Shown here: in pieces, positions 18,556 to 27,128 of the stretch
Layout of the letters: every line of letters starts with the position of its first letter
Position numbering within the stretch: the first letter of the stretch is position 1
Assembly (NCBI RefSeq): GCF_001904655.1
Contig: NZ_MRCC01000011.1
Span: 124,001-188,000 of the forward strand
Reading direction: 5' to 3'
Origin: Chroogloeocystis siderophila 5.2 s.c.1
GTDB taxonomy: Bacteria > Cyanobacteriota > Cyanobacteriia > Cyanobacteriales > Chroococcidiopsidaceae
Length of the DNA: 64,000 bases
Notes under the pieces: generated by a model
Database searches by the model: none
Told to the model about the DNA's origin: nothing
The model's input: the letters and a program-made list of their open reading frames with translations, nothing else
Position numbers and translations under genes: made by a program

Positions 18556-19773
18556 GTGATTATGAATCCTATTTTAGAGCAAAAGCAAAATTTAATCTTT
18601 TATTACCAATGTGTTTTGGCAGTCGCGGCTGTTGTTGTTTTCTTTTCTGATATAGACCTTTATTTTTTCCGAACAGGACAAGCCCCTGCACCTGTCACAT
18701 TGGTTTTTCTGTTTGGATTTGGCGCGATTCCTTTACTCTTATCAATATTTAGTAGAATTCAATATTTCTCATTACCTATTGTTGTTTGGTGTAGCAGTTA
18801 TCTATTAATATCTTTGTTTTCCTTTATCTTGTTTTTATCTTCTGATGCTGGCTATCAAGAGTTAAGATTAAGAATTTTATCAGTGTTGTTTTTCTTAATA
18901 ATGTTATTGATATTTTCAAAATATCATGCAGTGCAACTATCAGCAAGATATGCAACTATTATTATTGGCATTATGGGAGTTATTAATAATATTTATGAAT
19001 TAATTAATCCATTAGTATTTGGTGGCTTTAATGATACTGGTCGACCAGCGGGATTTTATGTAGATCCAAACAGAACTGGATGTGCTTTGGTGTTAAGCGT
19101 GATTTTTGGAACTGGATTAGTTCCTCAAAAGTACCGTCCTTATTTCATTGCGCTGATAGGATTAGGAATTTTGTTGACTTTTTCTAGAGGTGCTATTTTG
19201 GGATGGCTTTTAGTTGTTCTCATTTTTATTAAAAATAATGTGATTAGTAAAAACCAACTCATTTACTGGTTATTAGGAGCAGGAATTGTTGCTTTTGTTG
19301 TAGGCTTTTCAATTGATAACTTGATTAATGTTAATCAACTGCCGTACGGAGTAAGAGAGAGAATTGAATGGTTTGAAAACCCAACCGCGTCAGAACACTC
19401 TGCTGATTCGCGGATGCAAATTTTAATCGCGGGATGGCAGTTATTTGCACAAAGTCCGTTATGGGGAAACGGCATTGCTTCGACAATTGATTGGAACTAC
19501 AAAATATCAACGCATAATATGTATTTGGTATTTATGGCGGATCATGGTTTTTTAGGTAGCTTGATTATGCCTTTGTTTGTTTGTGCAGTAACGCAGTCAA
19601 CTAAAGGAGAAAACCGTTATATTGCCTTATCGTTTACTGTTTTTATTCTGTTGTGGGGTTTGTTTAGCCACACAATACTCGAAGATAGATTTATATTGTT
19701 GAGCTTTGCTTTGATGGCAGCTTTGAGTGTGACAAGCCAGCAAGCAGAAAAATATCACTTATGGCAGGAATGA
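18556..19773 (+). CDS. O-antigen polymerase/ligase-like membrane protein (Wzy type)
   Basis: A 405-residue polytopic protein with about ten hydrophobic segments and no soluble domain. The large periplasmic loop region contains RPAGFYVDPNRTGCALVLSV and later STHNMYLVFMADHGFLGSL. These two features are typical of the O-antigen ligase/polymerase family, in which a His in the loop helps join repeat units. In this locus it is best read as the polymerase joining flipped units. The start is GTG at 18556 or ATG at 18562; I see no strong Shine-Dalgarno. Its stop overlaps the next start as ATGA. Confidence 0.8.
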   Translation: MIMNPILEQKQNLIFYYQCVLAVAAVVVFFSDIDLYFFRTGQAPAPVTLVFLFGFGAIPLLLSIFSRIQYFSLPIVVWCSSYLLISLFSFILFLSSDAGYQELRLRILSVLFFLIMLLIFSKYHAVQLSARYATIIIGIMGVINNIYELINPLVFGGFNDTGRPAGFYVDPNRTGCALVLSVIFGTGLVPQKYRPYFIALIGLGILLTFSRGAILGWLLVVLIFIKNNVISKNQLIYWLLGAGIVAFVVGFSIDNLINVNQLPYGVRERIEWFENPTASEHSADSRMQILIAGWQLFAQSPLWGNGIASTIDWNYKISTHNMYLVFMADHGFLGSLIMPLFVCAVTQSTKGENRYIALSFTVFILLWGLFSHTILEDRFILLSFALMAALSVTSQQAEKYHLWQE

Positions 19774-20885
19774 GAATTGTTCATATCATCACTGGACTTT
19801 CTGCGGGTGGTGCAGAGATGATGCTTTATAATCTTTTGTCCCGCACGCACCGCGATCGCTTTTACCCGATAGTTGTTTCCTTGATGGATCGCGGCATGTT
19901 GGGCGATCGCATTTCAGTGTTAGATATTCCTGTCTATACGCTAGGTATGCAGCCAGGGATGTTACCAACACCTGATATTCTTTGGAAATTAATTCGCACT
20001 TTACGTCAATTGCAACCTAATTTTATTCAAGGGTGGATGTATCATGGCAATTTAGCCGCATACTTTGCAAGTCGTTTTTTTGCGCCGAAAGTACCAGTCG
20101 TTTGGGGAATTCATCACTCGATTGCGCAACTCGATGCTGAAAAGCAAATGACACAAGCAATTGTCAAATTGAGTGCCAAAATATCTCATTCGCCAAAAAA
20201 GGTAGTTTTTGTCTCTCAAACAAGTAAAGCGCAGCACGAAGCTATAGGATATTGTCAGCAAAATAGCTGCGTGATTCCTAATGGTTTTGATACGACGCGG
20301 TTTCAACCTTCATCACAAGCAAGATCAGAAGTTCGCACAACTTTAGGATTAGCAGCGGATACTTTATTAATCGGATTATTCTGTCGTTATCATCCGATGA
20401 AAGACCATGCAAACTTTTTTCATGCAGCCGCACTTCTGACTAAGAAATATGCAAATGTCCATTTTTTGCTAGCTGGTACTGATGTCACTCTTGCCAATCA
20501 AGACTTACAACAACTTATTAGAATAGAGCGATCGCAGGTGCATCTTTTAGGTGAACGTAGTGACATACCACAGCTAATGGCAGCACTTGATATTGCAACT
20601 TTGGCATCTGCCTATGGTGAGGCATTTCCTTTAGTTGTTGGTGAGGCGATGGCGTGTAGTGTACCATGTGTTGTTACTGATGTCGGCGATTCTAAGTGGA
20701 TTGTCGGCGATACAGGCAAAGTCGTACCGCCAAAAAATCCGCAAGCGCTTGCAGACGCTTGGCAAGCACTGATAGAAATTGGCTCGTCTAAGAGAACCGC
20801 TTTAGGAAAAGCTGCAAGAACAAGAATTCAAGAAAATTTCGCCCTCGATCCGATTGTTGCCCAGTATCAAGCTTTATATGCCTAA
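19770..20885 (+). CDS. GT4 family glycosyltransferase (third)
   Basis: A GT-B glycosyltransferase. ATG 19770 overlaps the preceding TGA (ATGA), which implies translational coupling and gives the family-typical beginning MRIVHIITGLSAGGAEMML; an ATG at 19761 would only add three residues. Further signs are IPNGFDTTRFQPSSQARSE, FCRYHPMKDHANFFHAAALL, and ASAYGEAFPLVVGEAMACSV with the E-x7-E pattern. It should add one residue of the repeat unit in the cytoplasm. Its last codons overlap the next gene. Confidence 0.88.
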   Translation: MRIVHIITGLSAGGAEMMLYNLLSRTHRDRFYPIVVSLMDRGMLGDRISVLDIPVYTLGMQPGMLPTPDILWKLIRTLRQLQPNFIQGWMYHGNLAAYFASRFFAPKVPVVWGIHHSIAQLDAEKQMTQAIVKLSAKISHSPKKVVFVSQTSKAQHEAIGYCQQNSCVIPNGFDTTRFQPSSQARSEVRTTLGLAADTLLIGLFCRYHPMKDHANFFHAAALLTKKYANVHFLLAGTDVTLANQDLQQLIRIERSQVHLLGERSDIPQLMAALDIATLASAYGEAFPLVVGEAMACSVPCVVTDVGDSKWIVGDTGKVVPPKNPQALADAWQALIEIGSSKRTALGKAARTRIQENFALDPIVAQYQALYA

Positions 20886-22026
20886 ACTTTTGATAGTTAC
20901 GACGATTCCAGCTACTGTGCGCGCGTTTCTTTTACCCTATATCGCGCACTTTCGCGCCCAAGGTTGGCAAGTCGATGCTATGGCAGCAGCAATCACCGAT
21001 TGTTCTGAGTGTACGACTGCGTGCGATCGCGTTTGGGATGTTACATGGTCGCGCAACCCTCTCGATCCGCGCAATTTTATTGATGCACCGCAACAAATTC
21101 AACAAGTTCTCGCGCAACAAAATTACGATCTAGTCCACGTTCATACACCAGTTGCGGCGTTTGTTACACGTTATGCGATCAATCGTTGGCAAAATCAAAG
21201 AAAACCAAAAGTCATCTACACAGCGCACGGTTTTCACTTTTATCATGGTGGATCGCCAGTCAAAAATACGATCTTTCTCACATTAGAAAAACTGGCGGGG
21301 CGTTGGACAGATTATCTTGTTGTGATTAATCGTGAAGACGAACAAGCCGCAAAGCAACACCAAATCGTATCTGCGGCAAAAATTCGCTATATGCCAGGAA
21401 TTGGAGTTGATACCAATTACTATAATCCGCAGACAGTTGCTCGCACTGATGTCGCGCAGCTACGCGAAGAATTAGGATTGACGTCAGAAAATGTACTCTT
21501 TTTGTCGATTGCAGAATTCATTCCACGCAAGCGTCATCGCGATCTTCTCCAAGCCTTTGCTTTGTTAAAACCACATACCCACTTAGCATTAGCAGGAACA
21601 GGAGTATTACAACCACAGTTACAAAGTTTAGCCGCGCAATTGGGAATTGCTCAACGCGTTCATTTTCTGGGATTGCGACGCGATATTCCGGTTCTGATTC
21701 GCGCTTCAGTCGCGACCCTACTTGTTTCAGCGCAAGAAGGATTACCCCGAAGTGTGATGGAGTCTCTCAGCTTAGAGGTTCCTGTCATTGGTACGCAAAT
21801 TAGAGGTATTCAGGATTTATTACCATCAGAACTTTTGGTTCCACTAGGAGATATTGCTGGAATCGCACGGGTAATGAATTGGGTATTAGAACATCCGCAA
21901 GCTGCGCAAAATTTAGGCAAAAAAGGACGCGATCGCATGGCTGATTATGACTTACGCCAGATTATGGCGATGCATGAAAAACTCTATACTGAAGCCTTGC
22001 TATGTACGATGTCAAAGTCTATCTAA
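20878..22026 (+). CDS. GT4 family glycosyltransferase (fourth)
   Basis: A 382-residue GT-B glycosyltransferase. ATG 20878 overlaps the end of the previous gene and yields MPKLLIVTTIPATVRAFLLP; an in-frame ATG at 20854 is less likely. The protein shows VHVHTPVAAFVTRYA and YTAHGFHFYHGG, the N-acetylhexosamine-type acceptor region seen in PglA/WbnK-like enzymes. It also shows EFIPRKRHRDLLQAFALLK and SAQEGLPRSVMESLSLEVPV with the E-x7-E motif. The VYTAHGFHF segment is common in transferases working on undecaprenyl-linked HexNAc or bacillosamine, which suits this locus. It is the last gene of the tightly packed run. Confidence 0.87.
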   Translation: MPKLLIVTTIPATVRAFLLPYIAHFRAQGWQVDAMAAAITDCSECTTACDRVWDVTWSRNPLDPRNFIDAPQQIQQVLAQQNYDLVHVHTPVAAFVTRYAINRWQNQRKPKVIYTAHGFHFYHGGSPVKNTIFLTLEKLAGRWTDYLVVINREDEQAAKQHQIVSAAKIRYMPGIGVDTNYYNPQTVARTDVAQLREELGLTSENVLFLSIAEFIPRKRHRDLLQAFALLKPHTHLALAGTGVLQPQLQSLAAQLGIAQRVHFLGLRRDIPVLIRASVATLLVSAQEGLPRSVMESLSLEVPVIGTQIRGIQDLLPSELLVPLGDIAGIARVMNWVLEHPQAAQNLGKKGRDRMADYDLRQIMAMHEKLYTEALLCTMSKSI

Positions 22027-22325
22027 CAAGGTTGGAATGGTTTGTCCAAGCTGCCCTTTCCTATCGCAAGCAAGTATCATAATAGATTGCCTCACCAATT
22101 TTGGGTAACTTAGGAGGTTATTTTTAGTGCCTTTAATACTTGCAGCATGCTCAATTTTTTCTAAACTGAATTTATCATCTTAGATATATATCAATATGAC
22201 GCTTGAAAATCGAAAATTCTTATTGAAGCAACAATATATCGAAGTTAGGTATACATAATTAGTTAAAATATTTAAACATTGAGAGAAAAATCTCAAGTTA
22301 CTGCGATCAAAGTGAGCAGACTCAT
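22027..22325. other. Intergenic gap in the polysaccharide locus
   Basis: About 300 AT-rich bases between the fourth glycosyltransferase and the FemAB-like gene. I see no gene, strong hairpin or clear promoter. A minus-strand reading frame across it has no recognisable protein character and overlaps the next gene. Confidence 0.4.
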
Positions 22326-23441
22326 ATGGAAAGCTGCTACAAAGCTCAATCTCAAAACCCTTTACTATTGAACAAATTAATAGAGTGTCTAGTTCTTGAC
22401 TTTTCACATCCTTTGTGGAAGCAGACTCTAAATGACTTACGCCATGATTTTTATCATCTACCTGAATACGTAGCTTTGGAAGCAAGAAGAATCAATGCAA
22501 TTGCTGAAGCTATTTTAATTACTGAAGGCGATAAAATTTTCTTCCTCCCCTATTTGTTACGCTCGTGCAATACGCTATTTACACGTCAGTTTGAAATAGA
22601 TTTTTTTGATGTTATCTCTCCTTACGGCTACCCTGGAATTCTGCTCAACGAAGCAGCAAATACGCCAGATTTTCTAGATATCGCATTTCAGCAGTTAATT
22701 CATCAACTATCGAGTAAAAAAGTCTGTTCAGCTTTTTTACGGCTTCATCCCATACTCAATCAAAATTTGAGCGAGTATCCATACTGCAAATTCAACGGAG
22801 AAACTGTTTCAGTTGATTTAAAACTATCGCTTACAGAAATATGGCATCAAACTCGCCCAGAACATCGCAATAAAATTAACAAAAATAAACGCACTGGGAT
22901 GTCAGCAAAAATAGTACCGTTTGCAGAATACATTGACATTTTTGTCGAGCTTTACGAACAAACAATGGATCGTGTAGGTGCAACACAGTCTTACTATTTT
23001 GGTAGAGATTACTTTGTTCAGTTGTCGCAAGCATTAAAGCATCAAATGCATTTGTGTGTCGTAGAATTAAACGATGAAATCATTTGTGGTGGCATATTTA
23101 CCGAAGTGTGTAGGATAGTTCAGTATCACTTAGGTGGAACAAAATCAGCTTTTTTAAAACAAGCGCCTAGTAAACTTATGTTTGACTATGTCCGTATTTG
23201 GGCAAAAGAACGCGGTAATGAATTTTTACACCTAGGTGGTGGCGTCGGCGGAGCAAAAGATAGTTTGTATCATTTTAAAGCTGGTTTTTCTAAACAAAGA
23301 CATAGTTTCTCGACTATCCGTTTAGTTGTCAATCAGAAAAACTACGACGATTTAGTAAAAGTGCGTGCAAAAGAGTTAGGTATTTCGGTAGCAGAGTTAC
23401 TAAATTCTGACTTTTTTCCTGCTTATCGGGCACATATCTAA
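22326..23441 (+). CDS. FemAB/GNAT-like acyl- or aminoacyltransferase
   Basis: A 371-residue soluble protein with the double-GNAT architecture of the FemAB family. In such proteins an acyl or aminoacyl group is moved to an amino group on a lipid-linked sugar or peptidoglycan. Visible: ISPYGYPGIL, RPEHRNKINKNKRTGMSAKI (the basic segment typical before the second GNAT domain), TMDRVGATQSYYFG, and LGGTKSAFLKQAPSKLMFDY then FLHLGGGVGGAKDSLYHFKA. The last is the FemAB hallmark that places substrates near the acyl donor. In this locus it could acylate an amino sugar of the repeat unit, perhaps replacing a PglD-type acetyltransferase; that is inference. The start is ATG at 22326. Confidence 0.78.
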   Translation: MESCYKAQSQNPLLLNKLIECLVLDFSHPLWKQTLNDLRHDFYHLPEYVALEARRINAIAEAILITEGDKIFFLPYLLRSCNTLFTRQFEIDFFDVISPYGYPGILLNEAANTPDFLDIAFQQLIHQLSSKKVCSAFLRLHPILNQNLSEYPYCKFNGETVSVDLKLSLTEIWHQTRPEHRNKINKNKRTGMSAKIVPFAEYIDIFVELYEQTMDRVGATQSYYFGRDYFVQLSQALKHQMHLCVVELNDEIICGGIFTEVCRIVQYHLGGTKSAFLKQAPSKLMFDYVRIWAKERGNEFLHLGGGVGGAKDSLYHFKAGFSKQRHSFSTIRLVVNQKNYDDLVKVRAKELGISVAELLNSDFFPAYRAHI

Positions 23442-23498
23442 GTATAAAACAAGAGCAACAACTGAATTACTGAATATCAATTAGTTAAATAATTAGCC

Positions 23499-24266
23499 AT
23501 GCCAGCAGTTAATAACAAGCAGATATACAGCACTGTAGAGTTTGATGCTTGGGCATATGGAGAAAATTTACTTGATGAGGAAAAGTATCTTATAGAAACT
23601 TATTTAAATAAAGAAAGCAAGATACTAGAAGCTGGAACGGGAGGCGGTAGAATTTTACTAGAAATGAAAAAAATGGGATTTAAGTCACTCCATGGCTATG
23701 ACTATATGCCTGAGTATATTGAACAAGCTAAACAAAGAGATCCTGAATCTAGTATTTGTTTTACAGTGCAGGATGCAACACAGTTAAAGTATTCAGATTC
23801 TAGTTTCGATCAGATTGTTTATTTGCAGCAGATTGTCAGTCTCATCGAAAATAAGATTGAGCGTAGTAAGGCGATTCAAGAAGCATATCGAGTTTTAAAA
23901 AAGCAAGGAATCGCTTTGTTTTCGTTTCTTTGCCTTGATTCGAGGAGGCAAAGTATTCAATACTTGTCATTTTTAATGTATCTTCATATAACTAGAAAGA
24001 TACGTGGTTCACATTGCTCGCTGCACTATCTTCCTTGGCTAAAGTTAGGTGGAAAACCTAACTGGAATGCACTGTGCGATCGCCAACCGTATACATATTG
24101 GTATAGTTTACACGAGGCGGTTCAAGCTTTAAATAAAGTAGGTTTTACAATACTGGCAATTGGTTCAACCTATCAAATTCAACAGCGACAAATGTATGCA
24201 TCTCCTGAAAGTTTGGTCGATGAACCGATTAAAGGAATGCTTTACTGTGTTTGTCAAAAAACTTGA
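23499..24266 (+). CDS. Class I SAM-dependent methyltransferase
   Basis: A 255-residue methyltransferase. Motif I is ILEAGTGGGRILLEMKKMG, with GYDYMPEYIEQAKQRD as the acidic ribose-binding strand, QDATQLKYSDSSFDQIVYLQ as motif II and AIQEAYRVLKKQGIALFSF as motif III. The C-terminal ~90 residues (SLHYLPWLKLGGKPN, YTYWYSLHEAVQALNKVGF) resemble small-molecule or sugar methyltransferases. It may cap or decorate the polysaccharide or modify a nucleotide sugar, but the target is unknown. The start is ATG at 23499, 57 bases after the FemAB-like gene. Confidence 0.82.
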   Translation: MPAVNNKQIYSTVEFDAWAYGENLLDEEKYLIETYLNKESKILEAGTGGGRILLEMKKMGFKSLHGYDYMPEYIEQAKQRDPESSICFTVQDATQLKYSDSSFDQIVYLQQIVSLIENKIERSKAIQEAYRVLKKQGIALFSFLCLDSRRQSIQYLSFLMYLHITRKIRGSHCSLHYLPWLKLGGKPNWNALCDRQPYTYWYSLHEAVQALNKVGFTILAIGSTYQIQQRQMYASPESLVDEPIKGMLYCVCQKT

Positions 24267-24362
24267 CAAATTTACTTTATTATGAGTTTTTTTTGATTAG
24301 CATTAAGCTAATCAGTTTAACAAAATGGTAGTAGTTGATTGACTAGAAAGAGTGGATTACGG

Positions 24363-25016
24363 ATGAAAAGTCAGAAGTCTCGTTATCTTTATGATTTAAG
24401 CCGTATAGGAAAATCTTTAATAGATAAAATCGCGGCAATTATTGCTTTAAGTTTGTTGTCTCCGGTTATGCTGGGAGTGGCGATCGCAATTATTATCCAG
24501 ATTGGGCGACCAATTTTTTTTACGCAGCCGCGTCCTGGTAAAGATGGCAAAATTTTTGACTTTTACAAGTTTCGCTCGATGACCAACGACTGTGACGCGC
24601 AAGGAAACTTGCTTCCTGACGAACAACGTCTAACGCCAATCGGGCAATTTCTGCGCCGCACGAGTTTAGACGAGTTACCACAACTGTGGAATGTACTCAA
24701 AGGCGATATGAGCATCGTTGGTCCTCGCCCGTTACTTGTTAAGTACCTTGATCGCTACACTCCTGAACAAGCACGTCGTCATGAGGTCAAGCCTGGCATT
24801 ACTGGTTTAGCACAAATCAATGGACGGAATACGCTTTCGTGGGAAGAAAGATTCAAACTCGATGTTTGGTACGTTGACCATTGGAGTTTGTGGCTCGATC
24901 TTAAAATTCTTGTGCTGACGGTGTGGAAAGTTCTACAGCGTGAAGGTATTACTCAACAAGGTTGTGCGACGTGCGAAGAATTTCAAGGGCAAAATCAGGA
25001 TCGAGTAGCAACATAA
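24363..25016 (+). CDS. PglC-like initiating sugar phosphate transferase
   Basis: A monotopic phosphoglycosyl transferase that links the first sugar phosphate to undecaprenyl phosphate at the inner membrane. It has one N-terminal hydrophobic re-entrant helix (~20-45, IAAIIALSLLSPVMLGVAI) and the catalytic core: GRPIFFTQPRPGKDGKIFDF, FYKFRSMTNDCDAQG, TSLDELPQLWNVLKGDMSIV with the catalytic Asp-Glu, GPRPLLVKYL, and HEVKPGITGLAQINGRN. The short length (about 217 residues) is the PglC type, not the long WcaJ/WbaP type. The frame is open from TTG 24339; ATG 24363 is preferred. Together with the dehydratase and aminotransferase it points to a diamino-trideoxy or 4-amino-6-deoxy HexNAc as first sugar. 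Confidence 0.9.
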   Translation: MKSQKSRYLYDLSRIGKSLIDKIAAIIALSLLSPVMLGVAIAIIIQIGRPIFFTQPRPGKDGKIFDFYKFRSMTNDCDAQGNLLPDEQRLTPIGQFLRRTSLDELPQLWNVLKGDMSIVGPRPLLVKYLDRYTPEQARRHEVKPGITGLAQINGRNTLSWEERFKLDVWYVDHWSLWLDLKILVLTVWKVLQREGITQQGCATCEEFQGQNQDRVAT

Positions 25017-25021
25017 AAGTA

Positions 25022-25909
25022 TTATTCACTGCCAGTCAAGCGATAGTATATGTGGGGATAGTGCTGGCGAATTAAGTTGCCAGCAATTGAATTTAAGGCG
25101 ACACGAGCCGGAATATGTTTTACGGGAAATCCTATACTCTCTTTGTAGACACATAGCGCTTGATCCTCACGCGAATGCAAACCGTTGACAACCTCGTGAA
25201 TTTTGCCACTGCGACGACAAACCTGCACGAATTCATAAACGAGTCCACTATTGATATTAGTTGTTAACGCTTCAGTCGCAATATAGAGGTTTTCAAAGTA
25301 AGCTACCCCGTCAACAGCATAGCCACTGATGTATCCACCAAGTTGGTCGCCAATGATACCCGCGAGAACTAACCGATGCTGAGGATCGATGTAGTTGGTA
25401 AGGTTAGCAATGTATTCCTGCTGGGAAGGTACTTTTAAATATTGAGTTCGCTTTACTGCGGAGGAAACAACTTCGTATCCTTGGTGCTGCAAGATTTCTG
25501 AGTTGGTAAGTTCGATAATTTTAACTCGTTTTTGACACCGACGAAGATTATGCCGTCGATTTGATGAAAAGTTTTGCAGATCGTAGTTATGAAGATCCGA
25601 TAAGACATGAACCGGAATTGAGCCATTACTGATTGCGCGATCAGTTTCGCTTAAAGCAGCCCGATATCCCCAACACCATTGCGTCGGCTTTGTCGCCTGT
25701 TCAGCACTCAAGCGCGCAAGCAAGTGGACGGGTTGATAGAAGCCAGGGCGTATTCTTTCCCAGTAACGATCGCGATGCGAGATGATATGAAAACCCTGCT
25801 GGCGACGCCAGTTAGCCATTTCCACTTCTGTCATTGATACGATGCTTGCTTCGGAAACTTCTCGTGCTTGCACCGATCTCTCCTGAGTAGTGCTGGTATT
25901 GCCTATCAT
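25022..25909 (-). CDS. GNAT/FemAB-like acyltransferase, hypothetical
   Basis: A 295-residue soluble protein on the strand opposite its neighbours, ending 5 bases from the sugar transferase and starting 85 bases from the aminotransferase. It resembles proteins with a GNAT-type fold: SSNRRHNLRRCQKRVKIIEL is the basic segment that precedes the acyl-CoA domain in FemAB-like proteins, followed by HRLVLAGIIGDQLGGYISGY and AYFENLYIATEALTTNINSG, where a GNAT core is expected. The final part (VNGLHSREDQALCVYKESIG) fits a small-molecule acyltransferase. Together with the gene at 22326 it could modify an amino sugar of the polymer. No close named family is recognised. Confidence 0.68.
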   Translation of the reverse strand: MIGNTSTTQERSVQAREVSEASIVSMTEVEMANWRRQQGFHIISHRDRYWERIRPGFYQPVHLLARLSAEQATKPTQWCWGYRAALSETDRAISNGSIPVHVLSDLHNYDLQNFSSNRRHNLRRCQKRVKIIELTNSEILQHQGYEVVSSAVKRTQYLKVPSQQEYIANLTNYIDPQHRLVLAGIIGDQLGGYISGYAVDGVAYFENLYIATEALTTNINSGLVYEFVQVCRRSGKIHEVVNGLHSREDQALCVYKESIGFPVKHIPARVALNSIAGNLIRQHYPHIYYRLTGSE

Positions 25910-25994
25910 GGATTCTAGGCTTTCTAATGCCGGAATGTCAGAATTTGTTAATTTAACTTAGTCAACCATTCGTTTATAAGAATTAAGCCAAGCA

Positions 25995-27122
25995 GTGATT
26001 AAACCAATTCTCCTTTCGACACCACACATGGGCGATCGCGAACTAGAGTTCGTTAGAGAAGCTTTTGAGACGAATTGGATTGCGCCTGTTGGTCCGCACG
26101 TTGATACGTTTGAGCAAGAATTCTGTCAAGCTATTGGTACAAATCATGCTGCGGCGGTTAGTTCGGGAACCGCAGCGTTGCATTTAGCATTGCGACTTGT
26201 TGGTATTGAACCAGGCGATGAAGTGATTTGCTCAACACTCACGTTTATTGCAACCGCAAGCCCAATTACTTATTTAGGGGCAAAACCGATATTTATCGAT
26301 AGCGATCGCACTTCGTGGAATATGAATCCTGATTTGTTGCGGGAAACTTTAGCAAAGCAAGCGCATCAAGGAAAGTTACCTAAAGCTGTCGTTGTTGTCC
26401 ATCTGTACGGACAAAGTGCGGATCTTGCCCCAATCGTTGAGGTGTGTAATGAGTACGAGATTCCACTGATTGAAGACGCGGCGGAGGCGTTGGGTGCGAC
26501 GTACAAAGGGCGATCGCCAGGTACGTTTGGGCGCATTGGCATTTTTTCGTTTAATGGCAACAAAATTATCACAACCTCTGGCGGAGGAATGTTAGTGTCT
26601 GAAGATGCGGATTTAGTCGCCAAAGCGCGTTTTTTAGCGACGCAAGCGCGAGATCCTGCACCCCACTATCAGCACTCGGAAATTGGTTACAACTATCGCT
26701 TGAGTAATGTTTTAGCTGGAATTGGGCGCGGACAGTTGCACGTTTTAGAAGATCGCGTTGCCGCCCGACGGCGCAATTTTACGATTTATCAACAAGCTTT
26801 GGCTAAGTTCCCTGGAATTGAATTTATGCCAGAAGCTGATTTTGGACGTGCTACGCGTTGGTTAACGTGCTTAACAGTTGATGCTAAGGCGTTTGGAGTT
26901 GATCGCGAACAAATTCGCATCGCACTGGCGCAACAACAAATCGAAGTGCGTCCGGTATGGAAGCCATTACACTTGCAACCTGTCTTTCGTGAATGTGAGT
27001 GCGTCGGTGGCGCGATCGCCGAAGATTTATTTAATAACGGTTTGTGTTTGCCATCGGGTTCTAATTTAACTCTTGAAGACTTAGACCGCGTGATTCAAGC
27101 GATCGCGCATCTCCACCGCTAA
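25995..27122 (+). CDS. DegT/DnrJ/EryC1/StrS sugar aminotransferase
   Basis: A PLP-dependent transaminase acting on a nucleotide-linked keto sugar, 375 residues. Seen: LSTPHMGDRELEFVREAFET, SSGTAALHLALRLVGIEPGD for PLP phosphate, LIEDAAEALGATYKG with the Asp that contacts the pyridine nitrogen, and IFSFNGNKIITTSGGGMLVS with the internal aldimine Lys. HYQHSEIGYNYRLSNVLAGI is typical of the C-4 aminotransferases (PglE type). The obvious substrate is the 4-keto-6-deoxy product of the dehydratase at 10.1 kb. The start is GTG at 25995 in a short divergent intergenic space. The Wzc-like gene ends 6 bases downstream on the other strand. Confidence 0.9.
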   Translation: MIKPILLSTPHMGDRELEFVREAFETNWIAPVGPHVDTFEQEFCQAIGTNHAAAVSSGTAALHLALRLVGIEPGDEVICSTLTFIATASPITYLGAKPIFIDSDRTSWNMNPDLLRETLAKQAHQGKLPKAVVVVHLYGQSADLAPIVEVCNEYEIPLIEDAAEALGATYKGRSPGTFGRIGIFSFNGNKIITTSGGGMLVSEDADLVAKARFLATQARDPAPHYQHSEIGYNYRLSNVLAGIGRGQLHVLEDRVAARRRNFTIYQQALAKFPGIEFMPEADFGRATRWLTCLTVDAKAFGVDREQIRIALAQQQIEVRPVWKPLHLQPVFRECECVGGAIAEDLFNNGLCLPSGSNLTLEDLDRVIQAIAHLHR

Positions 27123-27128
27123 TTGTAG

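Noticed and set aside
22180-22485. Minus-strand frame of about 100 codons
   Set aside because: It overlaps the FemAB-like gene and an AT-rich gap, with no motif or plausible ribosome-binding site.
24294-24312. Dyad GATTAGC/GCTAATC before the sugar transferase
   Set aside because: A 7-bp AT-rich stem with no T tract after it on the plus strand; it is too weak to call a terminator or operator.
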